The notes under the pieces are model-generated. The model searched no databases. It saw only the letters and a list, made by a program, of their open reading frames with translations, and was not told the origin of the DNA. Both the position numbers and the translations under genes were made by a program. Positions 1-7,800 of a stretch of 14,727 nt of DNA are shown in pieces (position 1 is the stretch's first letter; the number at the start of each line of letters is the position of its first letter). The DNA comes from Deltaproteobacteria bacterium. Lineage in GTDB: Bacteria > Myxococcota_A > JAADFL01. The stretch lies in contig JAADFL010000175.1 in the NCBI GenBank assembly GCA_013152945.1, positions 1 to 14,727 on the forward strand, in the 5' to 3' direction.

Positions 1-8
1 TTTTTTAT

Positions 9-37
9 TTGACTTTGCTGTAAAAATATGGTAATCG
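9..37 (+). promoter_or_regulatory. Candidate sigma70-type promoter of the CarD gene
   Basis: TTGACT at 9-14 resembles a -35 box. After a 17-nt spacer comes TAATCG at 32-37, a weak -10 box. Transcription would then start near 44, leaving a leader of about 70 nt before the CarD ATG. The surrounding sequence is AT-rich, unlike the genes. The -10 match is modest and the window edge cuts off anything further upstream. Confidence 0.4.
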
Positions 38-113
38 GTTGTTAATATTTACTTTTTCGGCGAAGACACGGAGGTGTTCGTCGTTATTAGAGTAGAGCAG
101 GAGGTATTGCAGG

Positions 114-602
114 ATGCTGTCTTTCAAGGTAGGAGATAAAGCAGTTTACCCTGCCCATGGTGTGGGCGAGGTAGAGGGCATCGAGAGCAAAGACATCATG
201 GGTTCAAAGGAAACATTCTATGTTTTGAGGATACTGGATAATGATATGAAGATCATGATTCCCACAAAGAATGTCGGGAATGTAGGCCTCCGGGAGGTAA
301 TATCGAAAAAAGAGGTCAACAAGGTATACAGGATTCTCGGCAAAAAGGACATTCAGATCGATCACTCTACCTGGAATAGAAGACATCGGGAATACATGGA
401 AAAAATCAAGACCGGTTCTGTTTATGAAATAGCAGAGGTTTTGAGGGATCTATCCCTGCTGAAATTTGACAAGGATCTATCTTTTGGAGAGAGGAAATTG
501 CTTGACATGGCGCGCACCCTTCTAATCAAGGAACTCTCCATTGCAACCGATTGCGAAGAAAGAACCGTTGAGGGCAAACTGGAGAGGATTTTCAACGCCT
601 GA
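114..602 (+). CDS. carD: CarD/CdnL-family RNA polymerase-binding transcription regulator
   Basis: This 162-aa protein has the usual length of CdnL/CarD proteins, which bind the RNA polymerase beta subunit and stabilise open promoter complexes, often at rRNA and growth genes. The N-terminal half (about residues 4-60) is the Tudor-like RNAP-interacting domain, recognisable from FKVGDKAVYPAHGVGEVEGI. The C-terminal half (about 70-160) is the helical DNA-contacting domain, with W87-NRR, REYMEKIKTGS, YEIAEVLRDL and LSFGERKLLD. The ATG at 114 follows AGGAGGT (99-105) with an 8-nt spacer, which fixes the start. It is first in a run of + strand genes and about 100 bp before IspDF. CarD next to ispD/ispF and cysS is an arrangement I recall from deltaproteobacteria. 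The family is certain; whether it is an essential CdnL type or a specialised CarD is not decided by sequence. Confidence 0.95.
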   Translation: MLSFKVGDKAVYPAHGVGEVEGIESKDIMGSKETFYVLRILDNDMKIMIPTKNVGNVGLREVISKKEVNKVYRILGKKDIQIDHSTWNRRHREYMEKIKTGSVYEIAEVLRDLSLLKFDKDLSFGERKLLDMARTLLIKELSIATDCEERTVEGKLERIFNA

Positions 603-690
603 ATCGTGTATTCACAAGACAGCTTCGTCAACTACCTGTTTCCCTTGTTTAAAAATAAGATTATTATGGCGCTGATTTTTTGACGGTTTT

Positions 691-696
691 GGAGGT
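691..696 (+). promoter_or_regulatory. Strong Shine-Dalgarno before a non-canonical ispDF start
   Basis: GGAGGT at 691-696 is a near-perfect ribosome binding site, but no ATG, GTG or TTG in the IspD frame lies at a workable distance. The in-frame codons 3' of it are TAC, GCA, ATC (702), CAT, ATA (708) and CTC. ATC at 702 has a 5-nt spacer and ATA at 708 has 11 nt. AUC, AUA and AUU are known rare initiators, so this site supports, without proving, a non-canonical start near 702. Confidence 0.5.
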
Positions 697-701
697 ACGC
701 A

Positions 702-1994
702 ATCCATATACTCGATCAATCCAGCGGTGATATTGGCGGTCATGCCGGTGATAATACAATTACCTGGCTCATACTGGCCGCAGCCGGAGAAGGGAGGCGG
801 GCAGGCAGTAGGCTTCCCAAGCAATTCTGGGATGTTCTCGGCAGGCCGTTGTTGGCAAGGGCTCTGGATCCGTGGATTGCAAACAGGTTTGTAAACGGCG
901 TTATTGTTGTCACACCCTCTGAACACATGGAAAGGGCCAAGAGGATTATCCGGGATTGCCTTTTGGACGGCCTTGATGGTATCGAACTGAAGGTAGTGCA
1001 AGGAGGCTCGACCAGAGCGGAATCCGTATTAAACGGTCTTGACGCTTTGCCGCTCTCGTGTAAAGTGGTGGCCGTTCATGATGCGGCCCGGCCGTTCGTC
1101 AGCCCACATGCGATCGAGCGCGTAATAGCCGGGGCACGCAGGCATGGAGCGGCAATATTGGCTTTGCCTGTTTCAAATACGCTTAAGAGGCAGGCGGGCA
1201 AGCAAATGGAGGTAGGTTCGACCGTATCGAGGACAGGTCTGTGGGAGGCCCAGACACCGCAGGTGTTTCATAGATCTCTCCTGCATAGAGCATTCAAGGA
1301 GGCAGGAACAAAAGGGCTGGAATTCACCGATGATAGTTCCCTCGTGGAGGCCATGGGAGTGAAGCCGGTTCTTGTTCGCGGCGAGCGTACGAACATAAAG
1401 GTGACCAATCAGGAGGACAGGTTACTGGCCGAGGCGTTGACGATGATTATGGATTCATCATTAAATGTAGATAGGGGAGAACCTGGTTATGGCTTGTCCG
1501 GTTTGAGGGTCGGCTTTGGTTTCGATACTCATGAGTTCAAAGATGACAGGCCCCTTGTGCTGGGTGGAGTAAGGATCCGGGAAAACAGGGGCCTTATCGG
1601 TCATTCTGATGCAGATGTGTTGACACATGCTATTATCGATGCTCTCCTGGGGGCAGCCGGAATCGGTGATATCGGGGAAATGTTTCCTGATACGGATCCG
1701 GCATACAGTGGAGCGAACAGTATCGAATTACTAGAAAGAGTAATCGAGATGCCGGGTTTGGCTGAAGCCACGATCTTGAATATTGATGCAGTGATTGTAG
1801 CAGAGGAACCAAAGTTGGCGCCTTTTAGGAGGGAGATGGAAGAAAAACTCGGTAATGCCTTTGGTTCAAGGCATCCCAAGGTTTCTGTTAAGGCGACCAC
1901 CACTGAAGGCATGGGATTTACAGGAAGAAGAGAGGGAATTGCCGCTCTTGTGACGCTTTTGGCCTGGATGCCGAAGGCAGTGACACAAGAATAA
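702..1994 (+). CDS. ispDF: Bifunctional IspD-IspF (MEP isoprenoid pathway)
   Basis: This fusion catalyses two MEP-pathway steps: CTP-dependent formation of CDP-methylerythritol (IspD) and cyclisation to methylerythritol cyclodiphosphate (IspF). The IspD part shows the CTP-binding loop LILAAAGEGRRAGSRLPKQF (nt 768-827), HDAARPF, EAQTPQVF, FTDDSSLVE and NIKVTNQED. The IspF part begins near nt 1500 with GFDTH (metal ligands D275 and H277, counting from 702), GHSDADVLTH (H301), EMFPDTDP and KATTTEGMGFTGRREGIAA. Both domains look complete and active. The start is the problem: the first ATG/GTG/TTG in frame is TTG at 849, which would delete the CTP loop. The frame is open back to a TGA at 681, and the only SD (691-696) points to ATC 702, so I chose 702 (430 aa). 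A sequencing indel, or another start such as ATT 759, is possible. Identity is very sure, start poorly so. Confidence 0.93.
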   Translation: MHILDQSSGDIGGHAGDNTITWLILAAAGEGRRAGSRLPKQFWDVLGRPLLARALDPWIANRFVNGVIVVTPSEHMERAKRIIRDCLLDGLDGIELKVVQGGSTRAESVLNGLDALPLSCKVVAVHDAARPFVSPHAIERVIAGARRHGAAILALPVSNTLKRQAGKQMEVGSTVSRTGLWEAQTPQVFHRSLLHRAFKEAGTKGLEFTDDSSLVEAMGVKPVLVRGERTNIKVTNQEDRLLAEALTMIMDSSLNVDRGEPGYGLSGLRVGFGFDTHEFKDDRPLVLGGVRIRENRGLIGHSDADVLTHAIIDALLGAAGIGDIGEMFPDTDPAYSGANSIELLERVIEMPGLAEATILNIDAVIVAEEPKLAPFRREMEEKLGNAFGSRHPKVSVKATTTEGMGFTGRREGIAALVTLLAWMPKAVTQE

Positions 1995-2007
1995 TCGAGG
2001 GATTATC

Positions 2008-2769
2008 ATGGACGAAAAAAAAGGCCAGGGCAAGGATGGAATGAGCCTGGAGGAGGAGTTCTTCTCTGGTCATGGCAATAATGAGGAGAAAGGTGATCAA
2101 CCTATTATAGAGAAAAGGGGTCTGCTAATAAGAAGTCCGATTCTGATGGTTGTCATGATAGCCCTCTGTGTATGGCTGATGACCGACTTCAGGAAAGAGT
2201 TGATTTACTTCTTTTCGAACCGTCAGGTACTAGATTTGGGTGATGCAGTGGATGTCGGAAAGAGCAAACTCGGCGTATCTTGCTCTATGGACGGTGATTG
2301 TCAAAAGAACATGGTTTGCCGGAAAAAGCGATGTGTTTTTCCTGTCGACAGGTACGCCAGAGTTGTAGGAATCCCCTTGATCACAAGGGTTTGTAAGAGC
2401 ACCGTATGGGGAACGACCAGGAATTTTTTCCCTCTTATGGGAGCTCGAAACAGGATATTCATCAGCATGGTGAGAAATAAGAAACGTAAACGAGGTGTGA
2501 TACCGCAGAGACCCTACAGCGGCAGGCTGCGGAATCTGAGATCATCCGATTTCCAGGTTTTGAGGGAATATTATATCGATAAATTTTCAGTCAAGTTCCC
2601 TGAACAATGCTATATCCTGATAGACAATGAAAAGCCGGGAGACAAATACACATTTGCCGTGCTATATGCATTTCTTTCATTGTTGCTGTTGTTCAATATC
2701 TATACTCTCTACAAGTACATTGTGTGGAATGGCAGGGCAAGAAAAGCAACAAAGGTAGGAAAGTCATGA
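2008..2769 (+). CDS. Unknown two-TM protein with cysteine-rich extracytoplasmic segment
   Basis: I do not recognise this 253-aa protein. It has a charged N-terminus (1-40), a hydrophobic segment at about 44-60, an extracytoplasmic part at about 61-213, and a second hydrophobic segment at about 214-238 with a basic tail. That suggests both ends are in the cytoplasm. The middle has C92-x5-C98-x5-C104-x4-C109 (SCSMDGDCQKNMVCRKKRCV), like small disulfide-bonded cysteine modules of exported proteins, plus C129 and C201. A very basic stretch (KKRKR, about 158-162) follows. The ATG at 2008 has GAGGG (1997-2001) 6 nt upstream. It starts 13 bp after ispDF, and its stop overlaps the cysS start (ATGA at 2766-2769), so it is probably translationally coupled to cysS. 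Real gene: sure. Function: unknown; a periplasmic redox or binding role is only a guess from the cysteines. Confidence 0.85.
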   Translation: MDEKKGQGKDGMSLEEEFFSGHGNNEEKGDQPIIEKRGLLIRSPILMVVMIALCVWLMTDFRKELIYFFSNRQVLDLGDAVDVGKSKLGVSCSMDGDCQKNMVCRKKRCVFPVDRYARVVGIPLITRVCKSTVWGTTRNFFPLMGARNRIFISMVRNKKRKRGVIPQRPYSGRLRNLRSSDFQVLREYYIDKFSVKFPEQCYILIDNEKPGDKYTFAVLYAFLSLLLLFNIYTLYKYIVWNGRARKATKVGKS

Positions 2770-4229
2770 GTTTGAAAATATACAATACCATGACGAGGAA
2801 AAAGGAGGCATTCGAGCCTATTGAGCCGGGCAAGATCAAGATATATGTTTGTGGTGTAACAGTTTATGATTTGTGCCATATGGGCCATGCACGGGCCCTG
2901 GTAAATTTCGATGTGATCGTCCGGTACATGCGATTCCTGGGATACGATGTCACCTACGTGAGGAATTTTACCGATATAGACGACAAGATTATCAACCGGG
3001 CCAGGGAGAGAGGGATTTCGTGTCAAGCTCTGGCCGAGGAAAATATCGAAGCGTTTCGAAAAGATACCGAGGCATTGGGGATAATGCCAGCAGATATCGA
3101 GCCGCTTGCAACACATCATATAGATGACATGGTTGAATTGGTCCAGGCTCTTGAAAAACGGGGAAACGCTTACAATGTCGGCGGCGATGTATATTTCAGG
3201 GTGAGAAGTTTCAAGGAGTATGGAAAGCTGTCCGGCCGGAATATCGATGATTTGGAAGCTGGCGCCAGGATAGAGGTGGATGCAAAGAAAGAGGACCCGC
3301 TGGATTTTACCTTGTGGAAGAGCAGCAAGCCTTTGGAACCGTCATGGCCCAGTCCTTGGGGTGAGGGTAGACCGGGATGGCATATAGAGTGCTCGGCAAT
3401 GAGTGCAAAGTACTTGGGTCAACCTTTCGATATACACGGTGGAGGCAAAGATCTTATTTTTCCTCACCATGAAAATGAGATAGCCCAGAGCGAGGCGGGC
3501 CGGGGCGTGGAATTCGCAAGGTACTGGATGCACAACGGACATATAACAGTGAACAAGGACAAGATGGCCAAGAGTCTGAAGAACTTTGTAACCATAAGGG
3601 ATGCTCTTGAAAAACACGATCCGCAGGCGATTCGATACTTCCTCCTTTCCACGCACTACAGGGCACCCCTGGATTACTCGGATCAGGGTCTCTTGGAGGC
3701 TGGGAAAAGAGTGGAATCGGTATACGAAACTTTAGCCAGGATAGGCGGAATATTGAAAAGGGCCGGGCAAGTACATACAGAGGGCGAGTTGGCCAAGCCA
3801 GAGGTGTCCGGTGAGCTGCTGAACAACTTCACCGAGAGTATGGATGACGATTTCAACACAGCAGCGGCCCTTGGAAGATTGTCTGTTCCACTAAGGCTTG
3901 CAAACGAAATTGCGGACAAACCAAAGGCTTTTGGTAAACCGGTTGCGTACAGGACTTTAATGCGGTTGCACAAGGACTTGACTGCCATTGCTGATGTTCT
4001 CGGTATTTTCGACATGGAACCCAGTATTTACTTGAATAGAATTAGAGATCGCCGGGCTGCGGAAAAAGGAATAAATCCGGCCGAGGTCGAAAGACTTCTC
4101 GTTGAGAGAACCGAGGCCAGACAAAACAAGTTATGGGACAGGGCCGACGAGATAAGGAATCGACTCAAGGAGATGGGCATAGACATCATGGATACGGTCG
4201 ATGGTTCTTCCTGGAAGGTATTGTACTAG
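2766..4229 (+). CDS. cysS: Cysteinyl-tRNA synthetase
   Basis: This class I enzyme charges tRNA-Cys in the cytoplasm. At 487 aa it is of normal length. Starting from ATG 2766, the zinc ligands fall at C29, C209, H234 and E238, matching the well-studied E. coli enzyme almost residue for residue. The HIGH motif is HMGH (38-41) and the KMSKS loop reads KMAKS (266-270), a mild variant. Other hallmarks are VRNFTDIDDKIINRA, DFTLWK, GWHIECSAM, DIHGGGKDLIFPHHENEIAQSE and the C-terminal helical DALR-type domain. A longer reading frame runs back to 2724, but 2766 aligns with family N-termini, is preceded by an AGGTAGGA purine stretch (2753-2760), and overlaps the upstream stop as ATGA. Nothing suggests truncation. 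Confidence 0.98.
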   Translation: MSLKIYNTMTRKKEAFEPIEPGKIKIYVCGVTVYDLCHMGHARALVNFDVIVRYMRFLGYDVTYVRNFTDIDDKIINRARERGISCQALAEENIEAFRKDTEALGIMPADIEPLATHHIDDMVELVQALEKRGNAYNVGGDVYFRVRSFKEYGKLSGRNIDDLEAGARIEVDAKKEDPLDFTLWKSSKPLEPSWPSPWGEGRPGWHIECSAMSAKYLGQPFDIHGGGKDLIFPHHENEIAQSEAGRGVEFARYWMHNGHITVNKDKMAKSLKNFVTIRDALEKHDPQAIRYFLLSTHYRAPLDYSDQGLLEAGKRVESVYETLARIGGILKRAGQVHTEGELAKPEVSGELLNNFTESMDDDFNTAAALGRLSVPLRLANEIADKPKAFGKPVAYRTLMRLHKDLTAIADVLGIFDMEPSIYLNRIRDRRAAEKGINPAEVERLLVERTEARQNKLWDRADEIRNRLKEMGIDIMDTVDGSSWKVLY

Positions 4230-4247
4230 GCATCAAGGGGGTGTAGT

Positions 4248-4868
4248 GTGACCGGCAAAAAACATGAACGACTTGGCGAGATACTGCTTCGCGCGAATTT
4301 GATCGACGAAATTCAGCTTAGGGTTGCGCTGAAGGAGCAAAAGGAAAGTCGCCAGCGCCTGGGTACCACCCTTGTGGAACTCGGTTTTGTGGATGAGGCG
4401 GTTTTGGCGGCTTTTTTATCAAAGCAAACCGATTTGCCCTGTATAAACATTTCGAACATTAACATATCAAAGGATGTGCTCGATTTGGTACCAAAGGAAT
4501 TGGCGTTGAAACATTCAGTGGTGCCGGTCAGAAAGAGTGGTGATGTGCTATACCTGGCAATGGCGGATCCGACCGACAAGGATATCAGGCAAGCCATACA
4601 GACCGTGACCGGTCTCAAGATTTCACCGATGATCGCACCGGAAATTTCATTGAGTAAATGTCTTGAGCGGCATTACGAGCCGGACAAAGTCGCCGCCCGT
4701 GAGGGCGCCGGGGAGTTGAAGGACCTTGTCGAAGAACTGGAGAACGAGGGACTGCGGGGCATCACCAAGAGGATAGACAAGTTGGAAAATACTTTGAAAG
4801 AGCTTCAAGAGGCCGTAATGGAAGTACACGATTTCTTGATTCCTTCAGGAACCAAAGGCTTTAGGTAG
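4248..4868 (+). CDS. Stand-alone MshEN (type II secretion/pilus ATPase N-domain) protein, probable c-di-GMP receptor
   Basis: This 206-aa protein consists of the domain normally found at the N-terminus of GspE/PilB/MshE ATPases, but there is no Walker ATPase here. Two 24-residue MshEN motifs stand in tandem, five residues apart: residues 8-31 (RLG...Q) and 37-60 (RLGTTLVELGFVDEAVLAAF, ending SKQ). The second fits the published c-di-GMP-binding pattern RLGxx(L/V)(V/L)xxG...Q; the first has N17 where the pattern has G. Residues about 61-143 continue the fold (PKELALKHSVVPV, LYLAMADPTD). A charged predicted coiled coil (about 155-195) follows, suggesting oligomerisation or partner binding. The start is GTG 4248 with AGGGGGT 5 nt upstream. 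It lies 18 bp after cysS and about 30 bp before the activase. C-di-GMP binding is inferred from the motif; the regulated partner is unknown. Confidence 0.88.
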   Translation: MTGKKHERLGEILLRANLIDEIQLRVALKEQKESRQRLGTTLVELGFVDEAVLAAFLSKQTDLPCINISNINISKDVLDLVPKELALKHSVVPVRKSGDVLYLAMADPTDKDIRQAIQTVTGLKISPMIAPEISLSKCLERHYEPDKVAAREGAGELKDLVEELENEGLRGITKRIDKLENTLKELQEAVMEVHDFLIPSGTKGFR

Positions 4869-4899
4869 GAAATATCCGGGAACTGAAAATCCGAACAAA

Positions 4900-7800
4900 T
4901 TGAAAGCAGGCGGACGGTTGACTTGTTTTTTGGGTATTGATATCGGCTCGGTTACTGTCAAGGTCGTTGCACTTGACGGAAACGGGCGGAGAATTTTTGC
5001 CATGGCCGAGAGGTCGAAGGGCATGCCGTCACTTGTACTCTCAAACATTCTGTCCGAGCTTGAAACAGCCCAACCTGATCTTGAATTTGCGGACAGGGTT
5101 GTTGTAACCGGTTCAGGAAGAGCGTTGGTGCCTCTTGCTTACGGGGTAGTGAGGCGGAGTGAAATATTGGCGCATGCAAGGGCGGCCGTAGATTTGGCGC
5201 CGCAGGCAAGGTCGGTAGTGGAGATAGGCGGTCAGGATTCAAAGTTCATTCTGCTCGATCCGGATGCAACGATAGCGCCGGTGCGGGACTATGCCTTCAA
5301 TGATCTGTGTGCCGCAGGTACCGGAGCCTTCCTGGATCAACAGGCGGCAAGGCTTTCTCTTTCCATTCAGGAACTTTCCGAAAAGGCGGCAAAGGCTTCA
5401 AGACCTGCGGCGGTCGCCGGCAGATGTGCGGTTTTTGCAAAGACCGATATGATACATCTCCAGCAAAAGGGTGTTCCCCAGGATGAGATCCTGTGCGGCC
5501 TTTGTTATGCCCTTGCAAGGAACTATATTACCACGCTGCTCAAGGGCAGGAAAATTGAGCCGCCTGTGCTCTTCCTTGGGGGAGTGGCGAAAAACAGGGG
5601 AGTGGTAAGGGCGTTTGTGGATCTCTTGGGCTTATCGATGGATCAGATATTACTGGTCGACGAGGCTAAGATCGCAGGGGCCTTGGGAGCCGCACTGATA
5701 GCATCTTCGATGGACGATGGCGCGAGGGTGTCGCTATCCGCCCTGCATCCAAGGGGAAATATCGAAGAACCCGAAGGAGAACGGGCCAAGCTTGTATTGC
5801 CTCCGCGCCCTGTCGGGATAAAGGTTGCTGTTGATGATATCAAAACCGCCTTCTTGGGAATCGATGTTGGTTCGGTGAGTACCTGTATGGCGTTGGCCGA
5901 TGAGTATGGAAACCCCTTGGCAACATCGTACGTCAGGACAAACGGGAGGCCGCTAAACGCCTTGAAAAACGGTTTGAAAAAGATATTTGAGCAAGTGCAG
6001 GGCCGGGAACCGGAAATTCAATACGTAGGTACAACGGGAAGCGGCCGGCAACTTGCCGCGTCCGTGGTCGGTGGAGATGTAATAAAAGACGAGATTACCG
6101 CACAAGCAACCGCAGCCGTGCACCTGGACCCCATGGTGGATACCATCGTGGAAATAGGTGGCCAGGATGCCAAACTGATATTGTTGGACCATGGCGTGGT
6201 AAAGGACTTTGCCTTGAACCGGGTATGTGCCGCTGGTACCGGCTCGTTTCTCGAAGAACAGGCGGCTCGTTTGTCAATAAGGGTGGAAGACGAGTTTTCA
6301 AAAGCGGCCTCGGCCGGTAAGAAGCCGGTTATGCTTGGAAATCGTTGCACGGTTTTCATGGATGCTGATCTGATACATCACCAACAGAGAGGGAAATCCA
6401 AGGAGGATCTCATAGCCGGGTTGGCATATGCAGTTGTGGAAAATTACATCGAGAAGGTGGCCCAAGGCAGGAGACTTGGCAAGAGGATAATGTTCCTTGG
6501 AGGGGTGGCCGCCAATAGGGCGGTTGTGGCTGCATTCAGCAACTTACAGGGCAAAACAGTAACAGTGCCGTCCGAGCACAAGGTCTCGGGTGCCCTCGGA
6601 GCTGCACTGTTGGCTGCCGAAGAATGGAAATCCAGGGATAGACCTCAAACCAGGTTCAGAGGTTTTTCTGTTTCAGGACTGGATGTAAAGACAAGGACCT
6701 TCGAATGTCATGGGTGTGAAAATCTGTGTGAGGTGTCCAGTGTTATTGTGGGCAACGAAAAGCCGAAATATTTCGGAGGCGCTTGCGAGAGGTACGAAAG
6801 GGGAGTGGACGGGCCGACTCCCGGAGCCGGGCTTTTCATGGCACGAAACGAATTGTTTCTTAATGGAGTAGAGTGCCTCGACCGGAACGGTAAGGCCGGG
6901 GACAGGGATCTATCCAGGACGATCGGTATTCCGAGGGCTTTGCAGGTATTTGATCTTTTGGTGTTTTTTCGTTCCCTGGTGAAGCGTATCGGCTACAAGC
7001 CCATATTGTCCAGGCAAAGCAGTAAATCGCTTCTTCACAAGGGCTTGCCCATGGTGACGGCGGAAGCCTGTTTCCCGGTCAAGCTCTTGTTCGGTCATGT
7101 GAGGGAATTGTTGGATGCAGGAGTTGAAAAGATACTCCTACCCACTTTGTTGGAAGTTCCATCCGGTCCTGTCAGGGCGGGCGGCCTGATTCAGGAACCC
7201 ATGAGGGTGCCGAAGGATTTTCCTTGCCTGTATACACAATCCTCGCCGGATTTGATCAGGGCGGGTCTCGACCATGACGAAGACAAGATTCTGTCACCCA
7301 GAATGGCGCTAAACCCAAGAAGTCCGGAATGGCGGACCGGGTTACGTGAACTTGCACAAAGCCTGGATGTCAAGGAATCGGAGGTGTTGGTTGCAGCAGA
7401 CAGGGCACTGGATGACTACAGGAAATTTCGGGCAAGTGTTGCTGCCCTGGGAAACGAGGCACTTCAAAACAAAGAAGAGCTTCCGGTGGTAGTAATTATT
7501 GGGAGGCCGTACAATATTCACGATGAATTATTGAACTTGTCCATAGCCAGGAAGTTGAAGAAACTGGGCGCCTTGGCCGTACCCATGGATCTTCTTGCAT
7601 TGGACAAGGAGAGGCTGGGGCCACAGTGGGACAGCCTGTACTGGCGTACAGGCAGGGATATCATTAGGGCTACCAAGATCATCCGGCGTAACCCGGATTG
7701 GCTGGTCATTATGTTGACCGGCTTCGGTTGCGGGCCGGATGCTTTTATCCAGAAATATGTAGAAAACGAGCTTGAGGAAAATCCGTTATTAATCTTGGAG

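Noticed and set aside
681-683. TGA after ATG 666 as a recoded (selenocysteine or Trp) codon of IspDF
   Set aside because: Other genes here end with TGA, and no selenocysteine-type context or family precedent is seen. A non-canonical start or an indel explains the data more simply.
612-1001. Open frame on the - strand over the start of ispDF
   Set aside because: It is antisense to the conserved IspD loop and the rest of IspD, with no recognisable domain or SD.
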